From Marinomonas rhizomae (GTDB lineage: Bacteria > Pseudomonadota > Gammaproteobacteria > Pseudomonadales > Marinomonadaceae): 64,000 bases of DNA. This document shows, piece after piece, positions 1 through 7,550 of this stretch (position 1 is the stretch's first letter; each line of letters opens with the position of its first letter). The stretch spans positions 1,674,001 through 1,738,000 of the forward strand of contig NZ_CP073343.1 in assembly GCF_024397855.1 (NCBI RefSeq). Reading direction: 5' to 3'. The notes under the pieces are model-generated. The model was given only the letters and a program-made list of their open reading frames with translations, made no database searches and had not been told where the DNA came from. A program made the translations under genes and the position numbers.

Positions 1-462
1 CGCTAAGGCTTGGCTGGTCGCTAACTGAGTTGAGACTCGTTCATTGCCGTGCCTTGCGATTACATGGGCTAACTCATGACCAACCACCGCGGCCAACTGA
101 GATTGATTTTCTGCCACTTTTAATAAACCAGTATAAACGCCTACTTTGTAACCTGGCAGAGCAAACGCATTGACCTGATCATCGTTAAACAACACCACTT
201 CCCAGTCTTGCTTGCGGTATTTATCTGGTAACACTGCAATCAATGAGTCCGCCACACATTGTACTTGCTCACGCAACTTTGCATCTGATGATGCTGGTGT
301 TTCTTTCTTCATTTCCGTAAAAGACTGAACACCCATTTCATTCATCTGGCTATCAGGCAACACCGCAAACTGTTTACGGCCCGTCGGTGAAGAGCTACAA
401 CCCACCATTACAACCAACGTCGCCGCCAGAACTGCTTTAAAAGAAACCTTCATAAACACCAT
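1..462 (-). CDS. M48-family metalloprotease lipoprotein, N-terminal part
   Basis: This is the N-terminal portion (about 154 residues) of a gene that runs off the left window edge. The translation begins MVFMKVSFKAVLAAT and has a lipobox ending in Cys (VVMVGC), so an outer-membrane or periplasmic lipoprotein is expected. The zinc-protease motif HExxH is visible as HELAH (codons near 63-80), preceded by the NAFALPGYKVGVYTGLL block that is typical of Oma1/LoiP/YcaL-type M48 peptidases. These proteases degrade or process misfolded envelope proteins. An AAGGCGG ribosome site lies about 7 nt before the ATG at 462; a second in-frame ATG at 453 is possible. The C-terminal half and the third zinc ligand lie outside the window. 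Confidence 0.88.
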   Translation of the reverse strand, partial: MVFMKVSFKAVLAATLVVMVGCSSSPTGRKQFAVLPDSQMNEMGVQSFTEMKKETPASSDAKLREQVQCVADSLIAVLPDKYRKQDWEVVLFNDDQVNAFALPGYKVGVYTGLLKVAENQSQLAAVVGHELAHVIARHGNERVSTQLATSQALA

Positions 463-602
463 GATAAAACCGCCTTTAAAAAAACTGCCTAGACTGTTGA
501 GCTTGACCGCCATTATAGAGAAGGGCTTTCACAAGAAGCAAATGGGGGCTTTTCCAAACCTAGTCATTGTAAGAACGAGATTTAAATGATAAAAATATTC
601 CC

Positions 603-674
603 ATGAATCCTTTATTAAGTTTTTTTCAATACAGCGCCTCTACCACCACGACCGCAAGGTTGTTTGGAGGGTAG
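603..674 (+). CDS. Thr-rich leader peptide of a ThrRS paralogue
   Basis: A 23-codon ORF starting MNPLLSFFQY and ending SASTTTTARLFGG carries four consecutive threonine codons (ACC ACC ACG ACC, 642-653). It sits 112 bases upstream of a threonyl-tRNA synthetase-like gene and 12 bases before an intrinsic terminator. This is the layout of amino-acid biosynthetic leader peptides such as E. coli thrL, in which ribosome stalling at cognate codons prevents termination. The Thr codons and following bases can form a stem (ACC GCAA GGT with flanking CTACC/GGTAG). No strong Shine-Dalgarno is visible; a 6-codon ORF (586-606) ends overlapping its ATG as ATGA, so coupled initiation is possible. It is not annotated by usual length cut-offs. 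Confidence 0.65.
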   Translation: MNPLLSFFQYSASTTTTARLFGG

Positions 675-686
675 CTGCTATTTGAT

Positions 687-724
687 AAAAAAGCCCTCTG
701 AGCGAATCGCCAGAGGGCTTTTTT
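687..724 (+). terminator. Attenuator-type intrinsic terminator upstream of ThrRS paralogue
   Basis: The stem GCCCTCTG / CAGAGGGC (693-700 with 711-718) is extended by six A-T pairs (A-run 687-692, T-run 719-724) and closes a 10-nt loop. It lies between the Thr-rich leader ORF and the synthetase start at 787, so read-through decides expression. The leader segment GGAGGG (666-671) can pair with CCCTCT (694-699) of the 5' arm, giving a candidate antiterminator. It could also simply terminate upstream transcription. Confidence 0.8.
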
Positions 725-752
725 ATGTCTATACCTTGTTGTTCGCTCAGAG
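696..752 (+). promoter_or_regulatory. Alternative long-range stem in the leader RNA
   Basis: CTCTGAGCGAA (696-706, terminator 5' arm plus loop) is perfectly complementary over 11 bases to TTCGCTCAGAG (742-752), downstream of the terminator and 34 bases before the synthetase ATG. The two structures exclude each other. Because the downstream arm is transcribed after the terminator, it could only act in read-through RNA, for example on stability or translation. Confidence 0.5.
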
Positions 753-786
753 TATTTCACTAAAAATCTTTCGTTAGGAGAAAGGT

Positions 787-1974
787 ATGAAAACTCATCG
801 CGAACTTGCGGAACAACTCGATTTATTCCATTCAGAGCAACAAGCCCCAGGAATGCTATTTTGGCATCCCAATGGCTGGCATTTGTTTCAAAATATACAA
901 GAGCACATGCGACGCTGTTATCGTCAATATGGCTTTAAAGAAGTGCGTACACCTCAGTTAATGAAAAAAGAGCTATGGCACATATCTGGTCATATGGATA
1001 TGTACGCTCAAGATATGTTCTTTGGTAGCGAGCAAAATGGCGAGCAAGAATACGCTTTAAAACCTATGTCTTGTCCTGCTCATATATTGATGTATAAACG
1101 CGGCGTACACAGCTATCGAGACTTACCACTGAAGCTATTTGAATTTGGTCTAGTGCATCGTAACGAATCATCCGGTTCATTAAATGGTTGTCTAAGGCTT
1201 CGTCAGTTTACTCAAGATGATGCTCATGTTTTTTGTGCTTGGTCACAGGTGAAGCAGGAAGTTGGCCAGTTTCTTCAACGGGCAAAACAAATTTATAACG
1301 ACTACGGCTATCAGGCGCTAGAAGTCAAAATTTCTACTCAACCAGAGAAAGCATTAGGTGACGATGCATCGTGGCGACGTGCGGAAGACATACTTAAAGA
1401 AGCCTGTCAGGCAGAAAATGTTCCCTTCGACATTCAAGTTGGAGAGGGCGCGTTTTACGGGCCAAAAATTGAGCTGGCATTACAAGATGCCGTGGGACGA
1501 ATTTGGCAATGTGGAACAATACAACTGGACTTCAACTTACCAGATCGTTTCGAATTAGAGTTCGACAATGAACAGGGCAAAGCGGAGCAACCTATTATTC
1601 TACATCAAGCTGTTTATGGCTCGATTGAACGCTGGATTGGTATATTGCTCGAAGTCTCACAAGGTGTACTACCTGAATGGATTCACCCGCAACCCGTGGC
1701 ATTAGTTTCAGTTAACGATTCTGTTTTAGATTACGCCAATCAGCTAAGAGCAGAGCTAGAGCAACAAGGCATCAATGTCTCATGTGAATTTGGTGATCAC
1801 TCGGTTGGGCGTAAAATTAAACGCAGTTTCGAACTGAAAATCCCCAACATTATCATAATAGGAGAGCAAGAAGCCCAAGCGGGAAAACTCACAATCCGCA
1901 GAGGCAAACACATTGAAATGATCAACAAGGAAGAACTGATTTCCTTCCTTAAAGCCAAACAAAATTTAAGATAA
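787..1974 (+). CDS. Threonyl-tRNA synthetase paralogue lacking TGS and editing domains
   Basis: The 395-residue product corresponds to the class II catalytic core and C-terminal anticodon-binding domain of threonyl-tRNA synthetase. Bacterial ThrRS is usually about 640 residues with N-terminal TGS and editing (N2) domains, and both are absent here. All three catalytic zinc ligands appear conserved: C96 in MSCPAH, H147 in DDAHVF and H273 in ILHQAVYGS. Motif 2 (HRNE..G.L.G..R.R.FTQDD) and motif 3 (GSIERWIGILLE) are intact, so charging activity is likely. The anticodon-binding domain is about residues 285-395. Without an editing domain, mis-serylated tRNA would need trans clearing, probably by a full-length ThrRS elsewhere (not seen here). 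The start has a GGAGAAAGGT ribosome site. A Thr-codon attenuator precedes it, so induction on threonyl-tRNA shortage is inferred. Confidence 0.85.
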   Translation: MKTHRELAEQLDLFHSEQQAPGMLFWHPNGWHLFQNIQEHMRRCYRQYGFKEVRTPQLMKKELWHISGHMDMYAQDMFFGSEQNGEQEYALKPMSCPAHILMYKRGVHSYRDLPLKLFEFGLVHRNESSGSLNGCLRLRQFTQDDAHVFCAWSQVKQEVGQFLQRAKQIYNDYGYQALEVKISTQPEKALGDDASWRRAEDILKEACQAENVPFDIQVGEGAFYGPKIELALQDAVGRIWQCGTIQLDFNLPDRFELEFDNEQGKAEQPIILHQAVYGSIERWIGILLEVSQGVLPEWIHPQPVALVSVNDSVLDYANQLRAELEQQGINVSCEFGDHSVGRKIKRSFELKIPNIIIIGEQEAQAGKLTIRRGKHIEMINKEELISFLKAKQNLR

Positions 1975-1986
1975 AAGGAGCAAATT

Positions 1987-2007
1987 ATGACCAGCGAAAC
2001 CAGATAG
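1987..2007 (+). CDS. Six-codon ORF MTSETR after the ThrRS paralogue
   Basis: An AAAAGGAG ribosome site lies 7 bases before an ATG that opens a six-codon ORF (MTSETR) with two Thr codons. Its stop TAG overlaps the first base of the terminator stem that follows. It may be a vestigial gene start or a mini-ORF influencing termination. Coding status is uncertain; the only support is the ribosome site and position. Confidence 0.25.
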   Translation: MTSETR

Positions 2008-2035
2008 GCCGCCAAGCAATTGGCGGCCTTTTTCT
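2007..2035 (+). terminator. Intrinsic terminator of the ThrRS paralogue
   Basis: A perfect stem GGCCGCCAA / TTGGCGGCC with a GCAA loop (2007-2028) is followed by a T-rich run. It ends the leader-ThrRS unit. Confidence 0.9.
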
Positions 2036-2162
2036 TATTGGGTTGGTTAAACGTTGAAAGAATATCGCAGTGTTTGTTGTAGTTACATACTAAGCTTAGA
2101 CTTTGTTAAAAAATGATGAACATGCGTAAACGCAAGAGAAAGACAAATGGATAAAAATACAA

Positions 2163-2327
2163 ATGGATAAAAACACAAAAACCAGCACCGACAATGGCAA
2201 GCAACCAAATACCGACAAGGATACGAAACTGAAAACACTTCAAAGTCTTATTCAAGAGGGCATCGATAGTGGTGAAGTTGAGTATAGCTATGATGAATTG
2301 ATGAAAGAAATGGATGGCGAATTTTAG
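2163..2327 (+). CDS. ParD-like antitoxin fragment without toxin
   Basis: This 54-residue ORF begins MDKNTKTSTDNG and contains KTLQSLIQEGIDSGEVE, which resembles the C-terminal toxin-binding segment of ParD-type antitoxins (LQALIQEGLDSG-like). The N-terminal ribbon-helix-helix domain expected for ParD is missing and no ParE-like ORF follows, so this is probably a remnant. A 16-base tandem duplication (ACAAATGGATAAAAAY, about 2144-2175) covers the start: the first copy has an ATG that stops after seven codons and the second opens this ORF. Function is inferred from weak similarity only. Confidence 0.4.
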   Translation: MDKNTKTSTDNGKQPNTDKDTKLKTLQSLIQEGIDSGEVEYSYDELMKEMDGEF

Positions 2328-2393
2328 GTGTTACTTGGAGTGTTGGGGGGCCAATCAAAAATAGGTTCTCATTACACCATTGATTAGCTACGA

Positions 2394-2665
2394 AGAAGTC
2401 AGTTCGACGCAACAGCGTTGCGCGACCTTATGGAGTTTCAGAGTCAGTTAAAAATATCCTTCCTAAAACAGCAAAAACAATCTATGCCTTACGGTATAAA
2501 TCGTCTTGCTAAACATGTCATTAAATAAAATGAGTGAGACGTTTGGGCGAAAGCCAGATAAAGAGACCTTTTGGTTACTTTTGCGGATCTGGGCAAAAGT
2601 TACACGCCCAGCAGGGCGGAATAGACTTGCAGCTCAAAGCTATTGAGAAGAAACAAATATACTTG
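2394..2665 (+). repeat. Dispersed intergenic repeat, copy 1
   Basis: About 270 bases share long blocks with 51894-52179, including CCTTATGGAGTTTCAGAGTC, AACAATCTATGCCTTACG, GAGACGTTTGGG and CAAAAGTTACACGCCCAGCA. The copies are diverged, with indels. A 43-codon ORF (2515-2646, MSLNKMSETFGRK...) exists in this copy but its frame is broken in copy 2, so coding is unlikely. The stretch 2328-2836 has no other recognisable gene. Confidence 0.8.
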
Positions 2666-2836
2666 ATTACCCAAAGATGCATCTTTCTCTTGGAAGATAA
2701 GAGTGGATAGGTACTGGATGAAATCCACAAAACCTCTGGCACTTCTTTCAAAAATCACTGTCTATTCACTACCGAGCGTATTTTTCCTTTATGATAGTCG
2801 CCATTAGAATTTGAATTAAACTTGGAACCAGACATT

Positions 2837-3532
2837 ATGAGCAACACTCCCGAACACAAACCACGTCCAATGATTGACCTTATTGTGAGTGTCATCTTGC
2901 CATCGGTCATTTTAATGAAGTTGAGTGGTGAAGATAAGTTAGGTACGACCGGTGGTTTGATTGCCGCGCTGGCGTTTCCCCTAGGTTGGGGGATTTACGA
3001 GTTAATTAAGTACCGCAAGTTTAACTTTATCGCTTTGTTGGGTTTGGTGAGCGTATTGCTAACCGGCAGTATTGGCTTGTTTGAGTTGGACAATAAATGG
3101 TTAGCAATTAAAGAAGCGGCGATTCCTGCTGTCATTGGTATTGCCGTTTTGATCTCGACCTTTACGCCTTATCCCTTGGTGCGAGCAATGTTCTTCAATG
3201 CTGCGATCATGGATGTCGATACCATCAAGCAAAAGCTAGAAGAGAACAACAGTACCGCAATGTTCGAAAAGCGCTTAATGAAAGCCACATACTTTATCGC
3301 ATGTTCTTTTGCCTTCTCTGCAACGATGAATTATGTCTTGGCGAAGTGGATCGTCACCAGCCCAGCGGGTACGGAAGCGTTTAATGAAGAACTAGGTCAA
3401 ATGACTTTATACAGCTACCCAATGATCGCCATTCCATCGATGATCATGCTAATGGCGATATTTTATTACCTGTGGCGTAGCATCCAAAAAGCCACTGGAT
3501 TAAAACTCGAAGATTTAATAGTTAAGAAATAA
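2837..3532 (+). CDS. VC0807-family integral membrane protein
   Basis: The 231-residue protein beginning MSNTPEHKPRPMIDL has about six hydrophobic segments: residues 13-30, 37-55, 63-80, 90-108, 148-165 and 196-215. It matches my recollection of the VC0807 family, membrane proteins of unknown transport role found in marine and soil gammaproteobacteria. The ATG at 2837 was preferred to the TTG 15 bases upstream because the TTG has no ribosome site; GGAA at 2824-2827 is weak for the chosen start too. It is monocistronic, followed by a palindromic unit. No catalytic motif is visible and the substrate is unknown. Confidence 0.7.
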   Translation: MSNTPEHKPRPMIDLIVSVILPSVILMKLSGEDKLGTTGGLIAALAFPLGWGIYELIKYRKFNFIALLGLVSVLLTGSIGLFELDNKWLAIKEAAIPAVIGIAVLISTFTPYPLVRAMFFNAAIMDVDTIKQKLEENNSTAMFEKRLMKATYFIACSFAFSATMNYVLAKWIVTSPAGTEAFNEELGQMTLYSYPMIAIPSMIMLMAIFYYLWRSIQKATGLKLEDLIVKK

Positions 3533-3575
3533 CCCCATCCTCTGCCATTCCCTTGAGAAAGGGGATGGCCCATTC
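3533..3575 (+). repeat. CCCC/GGGG palindromic unit, copy 1 (may act as terminator)
   Basis: AATAACCCCATC precedes the hairpin GCCATTCCCTT GAGA AAGGGGATGGC (3544-3569, 11 pairs). No T-run follows directly. The same design, TAACCCC then CCCCTT...AAGGGG, recurs in reverse orientation at 32786-32833 and 33030-33078, so it looks like a small dispersed REP-like unit. The following 3576-3810 shows nothing recognisable. Confidence 0.6.
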
Positions 3576-3810
3576 TGTACTGTGCTTTTTTATGGCGGGT
3601 AAACGTTATCCGATTAGCTTGCGCTGAATTAAAGGAAGGAATAACTAGCTAAGTGCCTAAGGCGGTTAGCTTGTCGCATTCTACGACGAAGTAAAAGATA
3701 GAAAGTCGCTTTTAGTCTACCTCTAGTCGTTTCCAGCCACCTCCCCCCTGTACCGAAAAATTACACTGAGTTCATTGATATTTTACCAATTTGATAGGTA
3801 AGGAAGAACA

Positions 3811-4788
3811 ATGAACGCAGCAGAGCTACACGATAAGTCCATTATTATTGACGGTTTGATTTGTGCTAAGTGGAATCGCGAGTTATTCGAAGATATGTCT
3901 AAGGGTAAATTGACCGCAGCAAATTGCACTGTGTCATTTTGGGAAAACTTTGAAGGGACGGTTCGCAACATTGTTGAAATGAACCAGCTGATCGAAGCAA
4001 ATAGTGATTTGCTTACAAAAGTTTATACGACGAAAGACATTCACCGTGCTAAAGCCGAAGGCAAAACTGGTGTGATGATGGGCTTTCAAAATGCTCATGC
4101 GTTTGAAGATCAAATTGGTTACGTACAAGTATTTAAAGACCTTGGCGTTGGTATTGTGCAAATGTGCTACAACACACAAAACTTGGTGGGTACAGGCTGT
4201 TACGAACGTGACGGTGGCTTGTCAGGCTATGGTCGCGAGATCGTGGCGGAAATGAACCGTGTCGGTATGTTGTGTGATTTGTCTCACGTTGGAGCAAATA
4301 CGGCGAAAGAAGTCATTATCGAATCGAAAAAACCTGTCGCATACTCTCATTGCTTGCCATCGGGTTTGAAAGAACATCCTCGTAATCGTACAGACGAAGA
4401 GCTTAAGTTTATTGCCGATAACGGCGGTTTTGTTGGTGTGACTATGTTCGCTCCTTTCTTAAAAGCCGGTATTAACGCAACGATTGATGATTATGTAGAA
4501 GCAATTCAATACATTTATAACATCGTTGGTGAAGATGCGATCGGTATTGGTACTGACTTTACTCAAGGTCATGGACAAGATTTCTTTGAATACCTTACAC
4601 ACGATAAAGGCTATGCCCGCCGTTTAACGCGCTTTGGTGAAATCATTAATCCACTAGGCATGCGTACTGTGGGTGATTTCCCGAACTTGACAGAAGCCTT
4701 ATTGAAAAGTGGCTTTAGCGAGCGTCAAGTAGTGAAGATTATGGGTGAAAACTGGGTAAATCTTTTACACGAAGTTTGGGGTGAGTAA
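3811..4788 (+). CDS. M19 (renal dipeptidase-like) protein of betaine/dimethylglycine operon
   Basis: The 325-residue protein has the fold signature of membrane/renal dipeptidases (peptidase M19) and closely resembles what I recall of Pseudomonas PA5396, which sits beside dgcAB. The later metal histidines are present (DLSHV, H159; YSHC, H180). The N-terminal HxD pair of the family motif DGHND is replaced (DGLIC, residues 14-18), and the bridging Glu region reads GFQNA (91-95). A classical di-zinc dipeptidase is therefore doubtful. It starts the operon with DUF5943, dgcA and dgcB, so a role in processing or sensing a betaine-derived compound is inferred. The AAGGAAGAACA ribosome site supports the start. 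Confidence 0.8.
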   Translation: MNAAELHDKSIIIDGLICAKWNRELFEDMSKGKLTAANCTVSFWENFEGTVRNIVEMNQLIEANSDLLTKVYTTKDIHRAKAEGKTGVMMGFQNAHAFEDQIGYVQVFKDLGVGIVQMCYNTQNLVGTGCYERDGGLSGYGREIVAEMNRVGMLCDLSHVGANTAKEVIIESKKPVAYSHCLPSGLKEHPRNRTDEELKFIADNGGFVGVTMFAPFLKAGINATIDDYVEAIQYIYNIVGEDAIGIGTDFTQGHGQDFFEYLTHDKGYARRLTRFGEIINPLGMRTVGDFPNLTEALLKSGFSERQVVKIMGENWVNLLHEVWGE

Positions 4789-4841
4789 AGCGACTGCTTT
4801 ACAGGATTTGATCTTAACGAAAAGAATTTAAGGAATTAAAC

Positions 4842-5387
4842 ATGTCTACACATGCTCCAGAAATGCCAATTGTTGTTGATGATGAAACCGGTGTTTGGAC
4901 GACAGATGCACTACCTATGTTGTATGTGCCTCGTCACTTCTTCGTGAATAATCACATGGGTATTGAAGATGAAATCGGTGCTGAGCGTTATGCCGAGATT
5001 CTTTATAAAGCAGGTTATAAGTCTGCTTACTTTTGGTGTGAACAAGAATCTGAGTGCCATGGTATTTATGGTGAAGAAATTTGGCACCATTATTTAAAAC
5101 GTCTTTCACAACGTGGCTGGGGCTTCTTTATTACAGAAGAGCTAGACATTGAAAAAGGTACAGCAAAAGTACGTTTAGAAAACTCCGCTTTTGTTTACCA
5201 CTACGAAAAAATTCACGGTAAAAAAGTGAACCGAAAAATAGACTACATGTTTACCGGTTGGTTTGCTGGTGCGTTGGATCAAATCTTAGAAAGTAAAGGT
5301 TTGGCCACTCGTACTAAAGCAGTTCAAACCCAGAGCGCAGCCGAAGAAGGTTGTGATGTAGGTTATTTCCAAGTTTCTCCACTTTAG
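4842..5387 (+). CDS. DUF5943-family protein (V4R-like) of betaine operon
   Basis: The 181-residue soluble protein has no signal peptide. Its C-terminal half (about residues 55-170) has the look of a 4-vinyl-reductase/V4R small-molecule-binding fold: YAEILYKAGYKSAYFWCEQE, ENSAFVY and FTGWFAGALDQIL. In Pseudomonas the equivalent gene (PA5397, recalled) lies between the M19 protein and dgcA. It is 53 bases downstream of the previous gene and in the same operon. Function is unknown; association with dimethylglycine demethylation is inferred from conserved order. Confidence 0.75.
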   Translation: MSTHAPEMPIVVDDETGVWTTDALPMLYVPRHFFVNNHMGIEDEIGAERYAEILYKAGYKSAYFWCEQESECHGIYGEEIWHHYLKRLSQRGWGFFITEELDIEKGTAKVRLENSAFVYHYEKIHGKKVNRKIDYMFTGWFAGALDQILESKGLATRTKAVQTQSAAEEGCDVGYFQVSPL

Positions 5388-5483
5388 ATCTTTTAATCAA
5401 AACTTAAATGTATGAGGTTGCCACGGGCAGGTGGCAACCAACACAGTAAAAGTTAAACGTCGTTTCCAAGAAGGCAGGATGTT

Positions 5484-7550
5484 ATGTCCCAGTATGATGC
5501 GTTGTTCGAGCCCCTCAATATTAATAAATTAACCATCCGCAATCGTATTGTCAGTACGGCACACGCTGAGGTGTACGCCACTGATGGCGGCATGACAACT
5601 GATCGCTATGTGAAGTATTACGAAGAAAAAGCCAAAGGTGGCTGTGGCTTGTGTATTTGTGGTGGTTCAAGTGTTGTTTCTATAGACAGCCCACAAAGCT
5701 GGTGGAGTTCAGTGAATTTGTCCACTGATCGAATTATTCCACATTTTCAAAATCTTGCTGATGCAGTTCATAAGCACGGCGGGAAAATAATGATTCAGAT
5801 TTCTCACATGGGACGTCGTTCTCGTTGGGATGGTGAAAACTGGCCTAACCTAATGTCTCCTTCTGGTATTCGTGAGCCGGTTCACCGTGCGACCTGTAAA
5901 ACCATTGAAGTTGAAGAAATGTGGCGCATCATTGGTGACTTTGCTCAAGCAGCACGTCGTGCCAAAGATGGCGGCTTAGATGGTGTAGAACTGTCTGCTG
6001 TTCATCAACATATGATCGACCAGTTCTGGTCTCCACGCGTAAACAAACGTACCGACGAATGGGGCGGAACGTTTGAGGGGCGCATGAAGTTTGGTATGGA
6101 AGTGCTAAAAGCTGTTCGTGCCGAAGTAGGACCAGATTTTGTTGTGGGTATGCGTATCACGGGTGATGAGTTCCATCCTGATGGCTTGGGCCATGAAGAA
6201 ATGAAAAAAATTGCTCAATACTACGATGCGACTGGCATGGTGGATTACTTTGGTGTGGTTGGTTCTGGTTGTGATACTCACAATACCTTAGCTAACGTTA
6301 TTCCAAACATGAGCTACCCGCCTGAGCCTTTCTTGTACTTGGCAGCTGGTATCAAAGAAGTGGTTAAAGTGCCGGTTATTCACGCACAAAATATCAAAGA
6401 TCCGAACCAAGCTAAGCGTATTATCGAAGCGGGTTACGTAGACTTTGTTGGTATGACTCGTGCTCATATTGCCGATCCACATTTCATTGCCAAAATCAAA
6501 ATGGATCAGGTTGATCAGATCCGTCAATGTGTTGGCGCGAACTATTGTATCGATCGTCAGTACCAAGGTTTGGATGTTTTGTGTATCCAGAATGCGGCAA
6601 CATCACGTGAATACATGGGCTTGCCACATATTATTGAGAAAACCACAGGCGTTATTCGTAACGTGCTAGTTGTAGGTGGTGGTCCTGGTGGATTAGAGGC
6701 GGCTCGTGTTGCAGCAGAACGAGGCCATAAAGTGACCTTGCTTGAGAAAGCTGATGAGCTAGGTGGGCAGTTAGTATTTGCTGCTAAAGCGCCTCAACGT
6801 GATCAAATTGCGGGTATTACTCGTTGGTTGGTTATGGAATTAGAGCGCTTAGGTGTTGATGTACGTTTGAATACATCAGCGGATGAGGCAATGGTTAAAG
6901 AATTGAATCCTGATGTGTGTATTTTAGCAACAGGTGGTCGTCCATTTATCGATCAGAATGAAGAGTGGGGCGCTGAAGAAGGCTTGGTTGTTTCTTCTTG
7001 GGATATTCTGAGTGGTGCTGTTGAGCCAGGTAAAAATGTCTTGGTATACGACACTATTTGTGAGTTCTCTGGTATGTCTGCAGCGGATTACCTTGCATCA
7101 AAAGGCTCTTTGGTAGAATTGGTCACAGATGATATTAAACCTGGTGTCGGGGTGGGTGGTACTACTTTCCCAACTTACTATCGTTCTTTGTACGAGCGAG
7201 AAGTGATCATGACATCCGATATGCTGCTAGATAAAGTGTATCGTGAAGGTAATAGCTTAGTCGCAGTGCTTGAAAATGAGTATACAGCACAGAAAGAAGA
7301 GCGTGTCGTTGATCAGGTAGTCATTGAAAACGGTATTCGTCCAAATGAAGGCTTGTATTACGCGCTGAAAGAAAGCTCACGTAATAAAGGACAAATTGAT
7401 AACGAAGCTTTATTTGATATCAAACCGCAGCCTGTACTAGACGGTAGTTCAGATGAAGGCATGATCTTGTGGCGTTTAGGAGACTGTGTGTCCCAGCGTA
7501 ATGTTCACGCTGCTATGTATGATGCACTTCGCCTTTGCAAAGACCTATAA
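5484..7550 (+). CDS. dgcA: Dimethylglycine demethylase subunit DgcA
   Basis: The 688-residue protein has an N-terminal old-yellow-enzyme TIM barrel (residues 1-345, FMN) and a C-terminal FAD/NAD(P) domain starting with VLVVGGGPGGLEAARVA (from residue 394), as in trimethylamine dehydrogenase. The iron-sulfur segment between them reads CVGANYCID...LCIQN (C349, C355, C367); the position of the second cysteine of the CxxCxxC motif is alanine (A352). DgcA with DgcB converts dimethylglycine to sarcosine during glycine betaine breakdown, passing electrons to a dedicated ETF. Gene order M19-DUF5943-dgcA-dgcB-etfA-etfB matches the known pseudomonad cluster. Confidence 0.9.
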   Translation: MSQYDALFEPLNINKLTIRNRIVSTAHAEVYATDGGMTTDRYVKYYEEKAKGGCGLCICGGSSVVSIDSPQSWWSSVNLSTDRIIPHFQNLADAVHKHGGKIMIQISHMGRRSRWDGENWPNLMSPSGIREPVHRATCKTIEVEEMWRIIGDFAQAARRAKDGGLDGVELSAVHQHMIDQFWSPRVNKRTDEWGGTFEGRMKFGMEVLKAVRAEVGPDFVVGMRITGDEFHPDGLGHEEMKKIAQYYDATGMVDYFGVVGSGCDTHNTLANVIPNMSYPPEPFLYLAAGIKEVVKVPVIHAQNIKDPNQAKRIIEAGYVDFVGMTRAHIADPHFIAKIKMDQVDQIRQCVGANYCIDRQYQGLDVLCIQNAATSREYMGLPHIIEKTTGVIRNVLVVGGGPGGLEAARVAAERGHKVTLLEKADELGGQLVFAAKAPQRDQIAGITRWLVMELERLGVDVRLNTSADEAMVKELNPDVCILATGGRPFIDQNEEWGAEEGLVVSSWDILSGAVEPGKNVLVYDTICEFSGMSAADYLASKGSLVELVTDDIKPGVGVGGTTFPTYYRSLYEREVIMTSDMLLDKVYREGNSLVAVLENEYTAQKEERVVDQVVIENGIRPNEGLYYALKESSRNKGQIDNEALFDIKPQPVLDGSSDEGMILWRLGDCVSQRNVHAAMYDALRLCKDL

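Noticed and set aside
2515..2646. 43-codon ORF MSLNKMSETFGRK... in the dispersed repeat
   Set aside because: The frame is disrupted by indels in the second copy at 51.9 kb, so protein coding is not conserved.
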